Made by a program: the position numbers and the translations under genes
Shown here: piece by piece, positions 38,594 to 48,168 of the stretch
Layout: every line of letters starts with the position of its first letter
Numbering within the stretch: position 1 is the first letter of the stretch
From: Verrucomicrobium spinosum DSM 4136 = JCM 18804
Lineage (GTDB): Bacteria > Verrucomicrobiota > Verrucomicrobiia > Verrucomicrobiales > Verrucomicrobiaceae
Length of the DNA stretch: 64,000 nt
Assembly: GCF_000172155.1 (NCBI RefSeq)
Contig: NZ_ABIZ01000001.1
Coordinates: forward strand, 4,807,105-4,871,104
Reading direction: 5' to 3'
Notes under the pieces: generated by a model
The model's input: the letters and a program-made list of their open reading frames with translations, nothing else
The model's database searches: none
Told to the model about the DNA's origin: nothing

Positions 38594-38827
38594 TCAAGAT
38601 TGGTCATCACGTTTAGCCGAGACTGGCTCGGACTCCGGCTCAATCTCCCCAGGAACTGCCGACGTCTCCGATCCGCGAATTCCCTTCCAAGTAGCCACCA
38701 CAGCCGCCATCAACCCCAACATCGGCAACGTCCCTCCCCCGTTCTTCAATTCCAGGGAAGCGCCGATGAGAATATACGCGACAATGATGAGGAAACAGAC
38801 CAGAAGGGCTAGTGCAGTACGGTTCAT
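38594..38827 (-). CDS. Small membrane protein (77 residues)
   Basis: Two probable membrane segments (about residues 5-26 and 34-48) are followed by a charged C-terminal tail rich in Glu and Ser. The ATG lies in M-N-R-T-A-L-A-L-L-V. Shape and amino-acid composition look like a real small membrane protein, but no family is recognised and no partner gene is adjacent. Confidence 0.5.
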   Translation of the reverse strand: MNRTALALLVCFLIIVAYILIGASLELKNGGGTLPMLGLMAAVVATWKGIRGSETSAVPGEIEPESEPVSAKRDDQS

Positions 38828-39468
38828 ATGAGGTGTAGGTATTTAGAGTGATGCTGGACCATCGACCGATTGCCAATCCGTCGATGGTGCACATTTGAAC
38901 ATCACATCAATTTAGATTCACGCAAGTATTGTTGGAGTAAATTTCACACCCGTCGTTTTCCAGGACTCCATGCCGCACGACCCCAGGTCAACATTTCACC
39001 TGCATCTTGGCCCTGCTGAACTCCCCTCGCACCGAAAGGTCCGTGAGGACTCGCAAGGAGTAGATCTGGATGCCGCCTCGAAATGCCAGGGCAACCACGC
39101 GAGTCTCTTGATCTTCTGAATGGCCCTAGGGAATGCATTCACAAATGCTCCAAGAGCCAGAGGTCATTTCTGGGCGAGACGATGTCCTGAAACGCTTGAA
39201 GGGGTGACCGCCTAAAGGGGCGGAACTCCAACCACGGAGCGAACGTTCGTAGAAGCTGTCAGCGAATTGCCCCTGCTCATGAAGAAGGAACACGAGCAGC
39301 GAGATGAAGCATCTCATCGCCACCAGAACATCCGGGGCAGGGTTGGAGTACCGCTTTTAAGCGGAATCAGTCGCGCAACCCTACCGCCCCCGCGCAAGTT
39401 CGAGGAATTTCACTCAATCTGCGGAATCGGCGATTCACGCCCCCATTACAGCACTTGCCTCCACGATC
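38828..39468. other. Gene-free or decayed region
   Basis: No convincing gene. A minus-strand frame at 39126-39323 begins like a signal peptide but runs into a dispersed repeat. Two copies of a GGTTGGAGT-CCGC repeat are present: inverted at 39207-39233 and direct at 39336-39380. Base composition is less GC-rich than in neighbouring genes, consistent with non-coding or decayed DNA. Confidence 0.4.
39336..39380 (+). repeat. Dispersed repeat, family C copy (GGTTGGAGTACCGC)
   Basis: GGCAGGGTTGGAGTACCGC followed by T-T-T-T-A-A-G-C-G-G and A-T-C-A-G-T-C-G. Near-identical to 52196-52241; an inverted shorter copy lies at 39207-39233. Confidence 0.65.
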
Positions 39469-39768
39469 TTACATACAGACTTGCTCCACATAGACTTCAA
39501 ACTTCGTCTGCCCGTCCCGAGTTTCAATCCCCAACGGAAACTCCGTATCGATGACACATCGATCCATCCCTCTCTCGTCGATCCATTTCCTCACGATCTG
39601 ACACCTCATGAATGCTGGCACGGGGAACTCGGCATCGCTCCCCAAAGGCTCCCTGCAAATCACGGTCTCTTTTTCCACGAAGGTCCGCTCGACCCAATTC
39701 GCATCTCGAAGGATGAACTCCAGCCCCCCAGGAAAGATAGGTTCATCCACAGTCCGGAGGACTTGCAC
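39469..39768 (-). CDS. Small soluble protein of unknown function
   Basis: The 99-residue product has a globular composition (W-V-E-R-T-F-V-E-K-E, M-R-C-Q-I-V-R-K-W-I, D-T-E-F-P-L-G-I) with alternating hydrophobic residues compatible with a small beta-rich domain, no signal peptide and no membrane segment. No family is recognised. Its ATG choice is unsupported by a Shine-Dalgarno sequence. It precedes nothing in operon arrangement; the next gene on the same strand starts at 41830 and ends at 39881. Confidence 0.45.
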   Translation of the reverse strand: MQVLRTVDEPIFPGGLEFILRDANWVERTFVEKETVICREPLGSDAEFPVPAFMRCQIVRKWIDERGMDRCVIDTEFPLGIETRDGQTKFEVYVEQVCM

Positions 39769-39835
39769 TCTAACGTCGGCAAACTCAGTCTTCGGTTCGA
39801 TACTAGGGGTCCAGGGGCTGCCAATCGATCAGTCG

Positions 39836-39864
39836 CTCTGTGTTCCCTGCGTCTCTGTGGTTAA
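39836..39864 (-). repeat. Short dispersed repeat (CACAGAG type)
   Basis: Read on the minus strand, TTAACCACAGAGACGCAGGG followed by A-A-C-A-C-A-G-A-G. This CACAGAG-type sequence is a common intergenic repeat in many bacteria. It lies just after the stop of the CocE-type hydrolase gene. Confidence 0.5.
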
Positions 39865-39880
39865 TCTTATCCCGCCGACC

Positions 39881-41830
39881 TCACCGCACCATCGGCAGCA
39901 CGATCTGCGAGGGCCGCCCGGCATGGTGATAGATCGTATTGGTCGCAATCACCATCCGACGATGTCCGTTCAACGGCTCACCCGTGTTGGGATTCACGTC
40001 AAACCTGGGATAGTTGCTGCTGGAGATGTCCACCCGGATGCGATGCCCTTTCTTGAACACGTTGGAGGTCGGATAGAGCTTGATCGTCACCGGATACACC
40101 TCACCGGGGACCATGAGCTTTTCCACTTTCAGTGACTCCCTGAACCGGGCGCGCACGATGCCGTCTGTAACATTGAGGTCGAAACCGTCCGGCCACTCAG
40201 CGCTGGCGGGATACACGTCCACCAGCTTGGCGGTGAAGTCTGTGTCCTTCGCGCTGGATGAGATCCAGAGTTTCACCTCGATCTCGCCCGTCACTTCTGT
40301 GTCTTTCTCAAGCGGTTCGGTCTGAAACACCAGCACATCACGGCGGGCGGAAAGCGGCACCGGTTTGGACCAGTTCCAGAAGGCTTCCCCTCCCCGCTGG
40401 TTCCACGCGCCCTGCTGCATGATGCCATCGGCTGAGGAGACGTTCCCGCCCAGGGTGGGCACCGGGTCACGGGGATCGTAGTCATAGGTGGTAGCAGCCT
40501 CCTTCGCTGGCGGCTTTTCAGTTTGCAGCCCGCCACCCGCATGGAGGTACATCGGCGTGGCCACGGCGCGCGCCAGCGGCCACTCCTGTTCATCCCGCCA
40601 GGAGCCCCCATGACGCAGCATCCCCTTATCATTTTTCCCACCGTCACCCGTACCCATCACAAAGATCCTGACCTTGCTGGCGAATGGGGCCGCACTGCCC
40701 ACGGCATTGCTCTGGCCCTTCAGCCAGTGGTCGAACCATTCCTTGCGCCAGGCCCACTCATCCTTGATCGCAGCCTCATCACCGAAGTCCACCTGCCCAT
40801 GCACACCCTTGGTCTGCTGCCCATGGATCCACGGCCCCATCATGAGGTACACCGGACTCTTCAGCGTCCGTGAGAGCGCCGCATAGTTTGCCGTAGTGTT
40901 TCCTGCCCAGGAGTCATACCACCCGCCCACCAGGTACACCGGGATGTCCTTGTACTTGGCGGGATCCGCCAGGATGTTGGCAGGGGCCCAGAACTCATCG
41001 TCCGCCCCGTGGTTCATCGCCTCCACCAGCCAGTCCTCATACTCGGGAGCGAGACGCAAAGGAGTCGCCCCACGGCGCAGAGGCAGTTGCGGCAGGTAGG
41101 CGGTGCGGTTCTCAGCCAGCGCTTTGAGTTCCGCGGCCACGGCCGGATCTTTTTCGAGCACACTGCCCAGCCCAGCCTTGAGCATGATCCAGTTCCAGAA
41201 GCGCATCTCAAAAGCGCCAGCGTTGCGCATGCCCTGCCGGCCCATGTTGGACGCGGCATCCACGGGGATGACCGTGGCCAGTTCGGGCACATCCGCCAGC
41301 GCCATCGTGTGCTGGGTGCCGCCCACATAGGAGGTGCCGAGCATCCCGATGCGACCGTTTGACCACGGTTGTTTCCCAATCCAGGCCGCACAGTCCTTCC
41401 CATCCACTCCGTCATCCGTGAGGAATTTCCACACCCCCTCGGAACCATAGCGACCGCGGGTGTCTTGGGCCACAAACGCATACCCGTGGGAGGCAAAGTA
41501 GTTGCCGGCCCTCTTCGCCACATCTTTGTTGTACGGGATCCGACTCAAGATGACCGGCAGACGCTCTTGCTGCTTTCCAGGGACCACAGCAGGGAGATAC
41601 ACATCCGTGGCCAGTTTGATGCCGTCGCGCATCGGCACCATGATGTTGGCCTGTAGTTCAATCTTGGGACCTTGAGGCGTCTCAGCCTCTACCAGGGCCA
41701 CCATGCTGGCGAGAAGGAAGCAGGCCACTGAGGCCCGAACGAACCGGCCCGCCAGATGTCGCCGGGACAGCTTGCCTCGATACGTGTTCCCCGTTCCATC
41801 CGCGATTTGTTTGCGAGCCCGTTTCAACAT
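39881..41830 (-). CDS. Exported CocE/NonD-family hydrolase (X-Pro dipeptidyl peptidase type)
   Basis: From the ATG at 41830 the protein has 649 residues; the open frame reaches 42265 but upstream it overlaps the divergent FecR-LamG gene. A basic start and hydrophobic segment (about 31-48, ending V-E-A-E) form a signal peptide. The S15-type alpha/beta hydrolase domain has A-Q-D-T-R-G-R-Y-G-S-E-G and the nucleophile motif G-T-S-Y-V-G-G; a catalytic Asp is probable in G-G-W-Y-D-S-W and His in G-P-W-I-H-G. A C-terminal jelly-roll domain with V-F-K-K-G-H-R-I-R-V-D-I-S-S-S-N-Y-P completes the family. Likely substrates are acyl or peptide bonds in the periplasm. Confidence 0.88.
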   Translation of the reverse strand: MLKRARKQIADGTGNTYRGKLSRRHLAGRFVRASVACFLLASMVALVEAETPQGPKIELQANIMVPMRDGIKLATDVYLPAVVPGKQQERLPVILSRIPYNKDVAKRAGNYFASHGYAFVAQDTRGRYGSEGVWKFLTDDGVDGKDCAAWIGKQPWSNGRIGMLGTSYVGGTQHTMALADVPELATVIPVDAASNMGRQGMRNAGAFEMRFWNWIMLKAGLGSVLEKDPAVAAELKALAENRTAYLPQLPLRRGATPLRLAPEYEDWLVEAMNHGADDEFWAPANILADPAKYKDIPVYLVGGWYDSWAGNTTANYAALSRTLKSPVYLMMGPWIHGQQTKGVHGQVDFGDEAAIKDEWAWRKEWFDHWLKGQSNAVGSAAPFASKVRIFVMGTGDGGKNDKGMLRHGGSWRDEQEWPLARAVATPMYLHAGGGLQTEKPPAKEAATTYDYDPRDPVPTLGGNVSSADGIMQQGAWNQRGGEAFWNWSKPVPLSARRDVLVFQTEPLEKDTEVTGEIEVKLWISSSAKDTDFTAKLVDVYPASAEWPDGFDLNVTDGIVRARFRESLKVEKLMVPGEVYPVTIKLYPTSNVFKKGHRIRVDISSSNYPRFDVNPNTGEPLNGHRRMVIATNTIYHHAGRPSQIVLPMVR

Positions 41831-42010
41831 GGTTTCCCAGTACGGCTCAAGACCAGGAGATTTGCAAAGCGCAGCACGAAAGTATTGGAATGGATCACCC
41901 TTGTAGAAAAAAGCACCAGCCCCAGCCAGCTGTCTCGTTGGAAAATCCATTCGCGTCACAGTTGGCTGGGTGCGATCATTTACTCTTGTCCACTTCGCAC
42001 CGGGCACGAC

Positions 42011-43615
42011 ATGACTGACTCCGATTTTCAGAAACTCATCGAACACCTGGCAGGTGAATCCCCGCCGGAAGAAGTGTTTGAAAACCTGGACCCCGCCGAC
42101 CTTTCCCCTGAGCAGCGCAAGGAACTGGCCCTGTTCCTGCGGACCCAGACGCTGATCAAGCAGGAGCTTGCGGGGGGCGAGGCCTTTGTGCGTCGCGTCA
42201 TGACCTGGGCCGGCGAGTCGGAAAAAGACACCTTCACCGCCAAGGTGATCGACCTGCGCAGTCATGGTCGCGAGACCAAGCGCTCCTCGCGCTCCCTGGC
42301 GCCCTGGTGGGTGGCCTTGGCGGCTTGCATCGCCGCCGCCGCTTCCTGGTGGCGCCCAGCCCTCACCCCTGCCGGGCCGGTGATTGCAGACAACTCAGCG
42401 AGCAATGCGGTGGCCGTGCTGGTGGATGAACTTGATGCATCCTTCGCCGACGGCCGATCTCCACAAAAGACGGGCTTTGCCCCTGGGCCATACAAGCTGG
42501 AGAATGGCCTCGCCCATGTCCGCATGATCAACGGCACGGACCTCGTGCTGAAGGCCCCGGTGGCGTTCCACATCGATGACCCCATGCGCGTCCGCCTGCA
42601 GACAGGGGACATGCGCGTGGTCGTGCCAGACACGGCCCACGGCTTCATCGTCGCCACCGACGGAGTGGACTACCAGGACCTGGGCACCGAGTTCGGCGTG
42701 AGCGCTGGCGAGTCCGGCACCAGCCAGATGCACGTCTTCGATGGTCAGGTGGACGTCCTCAAGACAGACGGCACCAAGATCGAGTCCGTGACGCTGGGCC
42801 AGACGGTGGCCTTTGCGCAGGGCAACCTCTCCGCGGCACCGGCTCCGGAGAAAGACAAGTTCCCCAGCGCCAGTGAGATCGGCATGCGCCGCTGGCTACA
42901 GCTCAGTCAGGGCTGGAGGGATGATCCCACCCTCCTCTGCTACTACTCCTTCCAGAAGAATCCTGAGTCCCCCCGCGAGCTACAGGACATCAAGACCAGC
43001 GGCGTTCCTTTGGCCGCGCAAGTCTCTGGAGCCCGCTGGGTCACCGGGCGCTGGCCGGGCAAGGACGCCCTCTTCTTTGACCACGATGACGATCAAGCCA
43101 TCGTGGACATACCCGGGGAATACTCGCAGCTCACTGTGGCAGCGTGGGTCCTCCTCGACCGCTATGACTTCCCCAACAACGCCATCTTTGCCTCCGATGG
43201 CTGGGAGGCAAAGGACTTCCACATGAACCTGAATGGGCAGGGGCGCCTCTTTGGCGGCACCTACCCCCGCACGACGTACACCCAGTTGACGGATGATGTG
43301 GTGCAGCCCGGCGTCTGGTCGCTCGTCGTTCTGGTCACCAATGAGGATCGGAGGCGCACCGAAGGTTGGATCAACGGTCGCCTGGCCTTTACAGGAGACA
43401 TGATCAACGTCTGGGGCATCCGCCCAGGGCGATGCCGCATCGGCGGTTGCAACCCCAAGCCGGGCGAGGGCAATCCCGTTCGCACCCTGCGCGGCCGTAT
43501 CGACGAGCTTTTTGTCTGGAAACGCGCCCTCACCAAGGACGAGATCCACCGCCTGTACGAGGAGGGCCGCCCCTCCTTGCTGGAGGTCTCCCGTCCTGCC
43601 GCGTCAGCCCAGTAG
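42011..43615 (+). CDS. FecR-domain and LamG-domain membrane protein
   Basis: The 534-residue protein starts at the ATG at 42011 with an anti-sigma-like cytoplasmic region (D-F-Q-K-L-I-E-H-L-A-G-E), a membrane segment at about 97-114, a FecR domain (about 170-275, with D-Y-Q-D-L-G-T-E-F-G-V and V-F-D-G-Q-V-D-V) and a C-terminal concanavalin-like LamG domain (about 330-520, G-R-I-D-E-L-F-V-W-K-R-A-L). FecR-type proteins transmit a signal across the membrane to an ECF sigma factor. The sigma gene follows 31 bases downstream, the opposite of the usual sigma-then-FecR order. The LamG domain may bind a glycan cue. Confidence 0.9.
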   Translation: MTDSDFQKLIEHLAGESPPEEVFENLDPADLSPEQRKELALFLRTQTLIKQELAGGEAFVRRVMTWAGESEKDTFTAKVIDLRSHGRETKRSSRSLAPWWVALAACIAAAASWWRPALTPAGPVIADNSASNAVAVLVDELDASFADGRSPQKTGFAPGPYKLENGLAHVRMINGTDLVLKAPVAFHIDDPMRVRLQTGDMRVVVPDTAHGFIVATDGVDYQDLGTEFGVSAGESGTSQMHVFDGQVDVLKTDGTKIESVTLGQTVAFAQGNLSAAPAPEKDKFPSASEIGMRRWLQLSQGWRDDPTLLCYYSFQKNPESPRELQDIKTSGVPLAAQVSGARWVTGRWPGKDALFFDHDDDQAIVDIPGEYSQLTVAAWVLLDRYDFPNNAIFASDGWEAKDFHMNLNGQGRLFGGTYPRTTYTQLTDDVVQPGVWSLVVLVTNEDRRRTEGWINGRLAFTGDMINVWGIRPGRCRIGGCNPKPGEGNPVRTLRGRIDELFVWKRALTKDEIHRLYEEGRPSLLEVSRPAASAQ

Positions 43616-43646
43616 TGCCCGCCCCAGAGATCTCACCCCCACCTCC

Positions 43647-44222
43647 ATGCCCCTGATTCCCGTCGAAACCCTGCAAAGGGCCCAAGCTGGCGAGCTCAAG
43701 GCTCAGGCTGCGTTTGTCCAATTTTACCAGCGGGAGGTGCGGGCCTTCGTGTCCATGCTGACCGCGGATCTCGCCTCGGTGGATGACCTCGCGCAGGAGA
43801 CCTTCTTGAGAGCCCTGGACCGGCTGGACCGGATCCAGCAACCGGAGAGCACGGGCGCTTTCCTCCGCGGCATCGCCCGAAATGTCGCGCTGGAGCACGC
43901 CCGCCGCTATCGACGTCAATCCGAGCGAGCTCAAAAATTCGTCCGCCTCATGGAGGACCTCGCCCCCGGTGAAGACACCCAGGACGACTGGTGGTCAGAC
44001 GATACCGAGCTCACCGGCGCTCTGAAGACCTGCATGGGCACCCTGCCAGAGAAGTCCCGCTCCATTCTGGACTGGCGCTACCGCGAGGAGTGCGACGCCA
44101 CTGAGATCGCCGCCCGCCTCGGCACCACCTCCACCGCCATCCGTGCCACCCTCAAACGCGTGCGGGTGAGCCTATGGCAGTGCATCCGGGGTCGGTATGA
44201 GATGGCCGGGGTCAGGGGGTAG
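43647..44222 (+). CDS. ECF sigma factor paired with the FecR-LamG protein
   Basis: The ATG at 43647 gives 191 residues with sigma region 2 (F-V-Q-F-Y-Q-R-E-V-R-A-F-V and V-D-D-L-A-Q-E-T-F-L-R-A) and a C-terminal region 4 helix-turn-helix (D-A-T-E-I-A-A-R-L-G-T-T-S-T-A-I-R-A-T-L-K-R-V-R). It resembles the short ECF sigma factors expanded in Planctomycetes and Verrucomicrobia. It is co-oriented with and 31 bases from the FecR-LamG gene. Confidence 0.92.
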   Translation: MPLIPVETLQRAQAGELKAQAAFVQFYQREVRAFVSMLTADLASVDDLAQETFLRALDRLDRIQQPESTGAFLRGIARNVALEHARRYRRQSERAQKFVRLMEDLAPGEDTQDDWWSDDTELTGALKTCMGTLPEKSRSILDWRYREECDATEIAARLGTTSTAIRATLKRVRVSLWQCIRGRYEMAGVRG

Positions 44223-44466
44223 TCATCAGCCCCGCGCCCATCGGTTTTCTCAAGCAGCGGTCCTTTTACCGCCCAATTCGCAATTCTCCCCCTTTCAACG
44301 CGAAGAGGCTCACAGTCAGCACTTTGAGCACTATCCGAAAGTATAACGCGCCCCGGCACCATTGTTGCGGAATGGTCGAATTCTCCGTCAACACCTTGCA
44401 CCGAGTCCATCCCGTGTGTAAGCGTGGAGGTTCGCGCCTTTCTAGGCGCTCAAAGCCGCCCCCGTT
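44223..44466. other. Intergenic region before the SNF2 gene
   Basis: No gene, repeat or strong promoter was recognised; AT-rich bases CCGAAAGTATAACGC near 44334 could hold a -10 element, but a matching -35 element is not clear. Confidence 0.3.
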
Positions 44467-47400
44467 ATGCCCAGCGCCGCTGAAGTAGAATCATTTTTAG
44501 CCCCCATAGATCCAACCATCATCGCCGCGGCCAGGGCGTTAGTGGAGAAAGGCAGGGTCCGCCTGGAAGGCCATACCCACCAGTCCATCGAAGGTCGGGT
44601 AAAGACCGAAGAGGAGACCGTCCGTGTCCAACTCACCCGCAAGGGGCTCCTCTGGGAGTCCGATAGCGACACGGAGGACGAGGACCTGCACCATCTGGCC
44701 TCATGCGCCGTGATTCTGGAGTCCGAAGGCCAGCCTGAAAGCGATGTGAGCGCCACTGTGCCGGAGAAGACCCTGCACGAGATCGTGGAAGACAAGCTCT
44801 CCCGCCAGCTTACCCCTTCCGAAGAGCAGTACCTCGCCAAGGTGGAGAAGCGCTTCGAGCGCTACCGCACTCTGGGAGAGATTCACGACCATGACCTCGT
44901 GCGTCTCAACTCCCGCTGGCCCATCCAGAGCTACGATCCGCTCAAACTCTGGCCGGAACCGCCGCAGGATGTGCTGGAGTTCTGGAACTACCTGGCCGCC
45001 GCCCTGCTGGAGCGGAAACTGACCTACCCCGCCTTTCTGGAGAACGTCACGGATCTCCCGGGCACGCGGGCTCGCCTGCAGTCCTGGCGCGAACAGGAGG
45101 ACCTGCCCCGCTGGGCGGAGCGCATTCGCGAGTTCTCACAGCGCGAAGCCCCCCTGCCCGTCCAGAGGGAGCTGCGCCTCCTCATCACGCCTTCTGAGGC
45201 CCGCTTCCAAGTCCGCGCCCCGGAGGAGGAAGACTCCGCCTGGCACAATCTGGCTGACCCGGAGCTTGAGAAACTGCTGGAACTGGAGCGGGCCAATGCC
45301 CTGCGACTGCCGGTGAATTCCAGCCTCATCTTCTCCTCTGCCACCCGGTGGCTGCGGGATCAGACCCGCCCGATCATCCGTCTGGAGGAGCTCACCCCGG
45401 CCCAATGGCTGGCCAGCCTGCTCGCGCAACCTGAGCTGGGCACCCACCTGGTCACCCTGGATGAAGCCCCGTTCAATCGCCCTGTCGAGCCCCTGCGATG
45501 GCAGGCCGTGGAAAAAGTCACCGCAGCCGGCCGGACTCAGTCCATCACGCTGCGACTTTTTGATGGGAACGGCAACGAGCCGCCCAAGCCCCTGCGCTAC
45601 CTGCCAGCGGCAGAACCCCTCTATCTGGGCACCGACACCATCTTCCACGGCCCACCGTCCTTTGAAGAGGGCACCACCGCCCAGACCAGCATTGAGATCC
45701 CGGTGGAGGCTCTTTCCACAGAGGAAGGCATCCGCTTCCTGGAAAAGCTGGACGTCCCCCTGCCCCCCAGTCTCGCCGCCCGCGTCACGCGAGAGACCTT
45801 CAAGGTGCAACTCAGCGCCCGCTGCCTGCCTAAGGTAGAGCAAGGCGGCACCGAGCACGTGGCCATCACAGCCCAGGCGGTCAGTTCCAACGGTCTTCTC
45901 ACCCAGACCCTCCGGGGCCGCCGGTGGGAGGTGACAGAGCAGGTTCGCTCCTCCAATGGGGTGATCCCCTGCTACGATCGCACCCCGCTGGATGCCGTCC
46001 TCCCCGTGCTGGAAGGGGTGAAGGCCACCTATGATGCAGAGTTGAGCGCCTTCCGCGCCCGCATCACCAAGGCCTTCCCGGAGCAGTTCCACGACTGGGC
46101 GAAGAATCTCCCGGAAGTGATGACGCTGGACACGGATGACCGCCTCCACTCCATCCTGGCCGACCCTCTGAAGGCCACGGTCCGCCTGGAGATCAACGAG
46201 GCGGGTATCGACTGGTTTGACCTTCGTCTGGTGTTCGACATTGAGGGCGTGGAGCTGAAGCCTGCCGAAATCCGCCGCCTCATCGCGGCCCGTGGGGGCT
46301 ATGTGCGCCTGGCAGATGGCACCTGGCGCAGTGTCCGCCTGGAACTCAGCGAAGAGCAGCAGCAGGCCATCGCCGCCCTCGGCATCGACATCAACGAACT
46401 CACCGACGAGGCCCACCCCATCCACGCCCGGCAGCTCGCCCTCCAGGAGCGCAAGGAGTTCATTCCACCAGAACTTTGGGAGCGGGTCAAAAACCGGCTC
46501 AGCCATCTGGACCTTCAGACGAAGCCGGACGTTCCCGCCGAGCTCCAGATCACCCTCCGCCCCTACCAGGTGGATGGCTTTCACTTCCTCGTCTATCTAG
46601 CCGTGAATCGTTTTGGCGGCGTGCTTGCCGATGACATGGGCCTCGGCAAAACGGTGCAGAGCATCGCCTGGGTCCTCTGGCTCCGGCTGGAGGCTATCAA
46701 GGAGAACAAGCCCATCTCACCCGTGCTCATTGTCTGCCCCAAGTCCGTGTTGGATGTGTGGGCGATCGAGTTCGGCAAAGCGGCCCCGAACCTTCGCGTG
46801 CATGTGCTGCGCGAAAAGGACACCCTCAATCTCGCCGACATCAAGGACAACGCCGATGTCCTGGTGTTGAACTACGCGCAGCTCCGCTCCTGCATTGAGC
46901 AGCTGCAAAAGGTCAACTGGCTCGCCACCATCCTGGACGAAGGCCAGCAGATCAAGAATCCCGACTCCAAGGTTGCCAAGGCCGCCCGCCAGCTGCACGC
47001 CCAGAACCGTCTGGTGCTGACCGGCACCCCGTTGGAAAACCGCCTGCTGGACCTCTGGAGCCTGCTCACCTTTGCCACCCCTGGTGCTCTGGGTGATCGA
47101 GCCTACTTCCAGAAGCACTTCGACCGCCGCAAAGACGACCGTGCTGCGGAACGCCTCAGCGCCCGTCTGCGCCCCTTCATCCTGCGCCGCACCAAAGGCC
47201 AGGTGGCCCGCGAACTGCCTCCGCGTACAGAGGAAAACATGCTCTGCGAACTGACCGGGCTTCAGGAAAAACTCTATCGCGAGCAGCTCGCGCAGGCCCA
47301 GCATATGATCCTCACCTCCACGGGTGCAGAGATGCTGAACAAGCGCCGCTTCGCCATCCTGCAGGCCATCACCCGCCTGCGCCAGATCTGCTGCCACCCG

Positions 47401-47964
47401 GCCCTCGTGCAACCCGGTGCCGATGACGAGGAAAGCGCCAAACTCAACGCCCTCATGGAGCTGCTCGACCAGCTCCATGACGAAGGCCACAAGGTGCTCG
47501 TCTTCTCGCAGTTCGTCGCCATGCTCAAGATCATTCGCGACAAACTCACGGGACTGAACCGCCCCTTCCATTGGCTCACGGGTGCCTCCCAGAACCGCGC
47601 CGACATTGTGAAATCGTTCCAGGAAACTCCGGATCCCTCCGTGTTCCTGCTCTCCCTCAAAGCCGGCGGCAGCGGTCTCAACCTCACCGCCGCCAGCTAC
47701 GTCATCCTGTATGACCCATGGTGGAACCCCGCCGTGGAGAACCAGGCCATTGACCGCGCCCACCGCATCGGTCAGACCCAGCCCGTCATGGCCTACCGCC
47801 TGCTGGCGAAGAACTCCATCGAGGAAAAAATCCGCCACCTGCAACAGCAGAAGAGCCTGCTCTCCAGCGATGTGCTGGGTGAGGAAAACTTCGCCCGCAG
47901 CCTGGATCAGCAGGACCTCGAGTACCTCTTCGACATCGGCGAACGCCGGGGCGATGACGAGTAG
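44467..47964 (+). CDS. SNF2-family DNA translocase/helicase
   Basis: The 1165-residue protein has a C-terminal SNF2 motor: Walker A D722-D-M-G-L-G-K-T729, a Walker B-like D824-E-G-Q, T-G-T-P-L-E-N-R near 855, and motif VI D1096-R-A-H-R-I-G-Q. The N-terminal 700 residues are the large bacterial SNF2 extension. The SWIM zinc finger often found at the start of such proteins is degenerate here: around residues 30-80 the cysteine/histidine ligands are largely missing (only H-H-L-A-S-C remains). Bacterial SNF2 proteins are linked to RNA polymerase recycling, DNA repair or phage defence; no defence partner genes are adjacent. ATG 44467 gives an uninterrupted frame. Confidence 0.92.
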   Translation: MPSAAEVESFLAPIDPTIIAAARALVEKGRVRLEGHTHQSIEGRVKTEEETVRVQLTRKGLLWESDSDTEDEDLHHLASCAVILESEGQPESDVSATVPEKTLHEIVEDKLSRQLTPSEEQYLAKVEKRFERYRTLGEIHDHDLVRLNSRWPIQSYDPLKLWPEPPQDVLEFWNYLAAALLERKLTYPAFLENVTDLPGTRARLQSWREQEDLPRWAERIREFSQREAPLPVQRELRLLITPSEARFQVRAPEEEDSAWHNLADPELEKLLELERANALRLPVNSSLIFSSATRWLRDQTRPIIRLEELTPAQWLASLLAQPELGTHLVTLDEAPFNRPVEPLRWQAVEKVTAAGRTQSITLRLFDGNGNEPPKPLRYLPAAEPLYLGTDTIFHGPPSFEEGTTAQTSIEIPVEALSTEEGIRFLEKLDVPLPPSLAARVTRETFKVQLSARCLPKVEQGGTEHVAITAQAVSSNGLLTQTLRGRRWEVTEQVRSSNGVIPCYDRTPLDAVLPVLEGVKATYDAELSAFRARITKAFPEQFHDWAKNLPEVMTLDTDDRLHSILADPLKATVRLEINEAGIDWFDLRLVFDIEGVELKPAEIRRLIAARGGYVRLADGTWRSVRLELSEEQQQAIAALGIDINELTDEAHPIHARQLALQERKEFIPPELWERVKNRLSHLDLQTKPDVPAELQITLRPYQVDGFHFLVYLAVNRFGGVLADDMGLGKTVQSIAWVLWLRLEAIKENKPISPVLIVCPKSVLDVWAIEFGKAAPNLRVHVLREKDTLNLADIKDNADVLVLNYAQLRSCIEQLQKVNWLATILDEGQQIKNPDSKVAKAARQLHAQNRLVLTGTPLENRLLDLWSLLTFATPGALGDRAYFQKHFDRRKDDRAAERLSARLRPFILRRTKGQVARELPPRTEENMLCELTGLQEKLYREQLAQAQHMILTSTGAEMLNKRRFAILQAITRLRQICCHPALVQPGADDEESAKLNALMELLDQLHDEGHKVLVFSQFVAMLKIIRDKLTGLNRPFHWLTGASQNRADIVKSFQETPDPSVFLLSLKAGGSGLNLTAASYVILYDPWWNPAVENQAIDRAHRIGQTQPVMAYRLLAKNSIEEKIRHLQQQKSLLSSDVLGEENFARSLDQQDLEYLFDIGERRGDDE

Positions 47965-48031
47965 GTTCGGTTAAAGGTAAGTGGTGGATCGGTAAGCAGT
48001 GGGAGTTTTGCCTTGGATTGAAACCAAGGAG

Positions 48032-48061
48032 GGGCGGTTTGTGCTTCAAGCACAACCGCCC
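48032..48061. repeat. Imperfect hairpin after the SNF2 gene
   Basis: Left arm GGGCGGTTTGTGCTT and right arm AAGCACAACCGCCC pair over 14 bp with one bulged T. No T-run follows on either strand. It lies 68 bases after the SNF2 stop. Confidence 0.6.
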
Positions 48062-48168
48062 GGCAGGAGCAGCCGGCAATTCGGTGTCGCCAATGCTCCA
48101 GTGCGATAGGGTCGGCAACAGGCCATTCCTGGAACCGCGACGCCCAGTCACATTTGCGCGCCCCAGAT

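Noticed and set aside
39126-39323. Small minus-strand frame starting like a signal peptide
   Set aside because: It runs directly into a family C repeat and ends without a recognisable domain, so it is more likely chance or a decayed remnant.
41831-42265. N-terminal extension of the CocE-type hydrolase
   Set aside because: The extension is antisense to the FecR-LamG start region and precedes a clear signal peptide that starts at 41830.
44467-47964. SNF2 gene as part of a phage-defence island
   Set aside because: Neighbours are a sigma factor and an SGNH hydrolase; no restriction, nuclease or other defence genes are adjacent.
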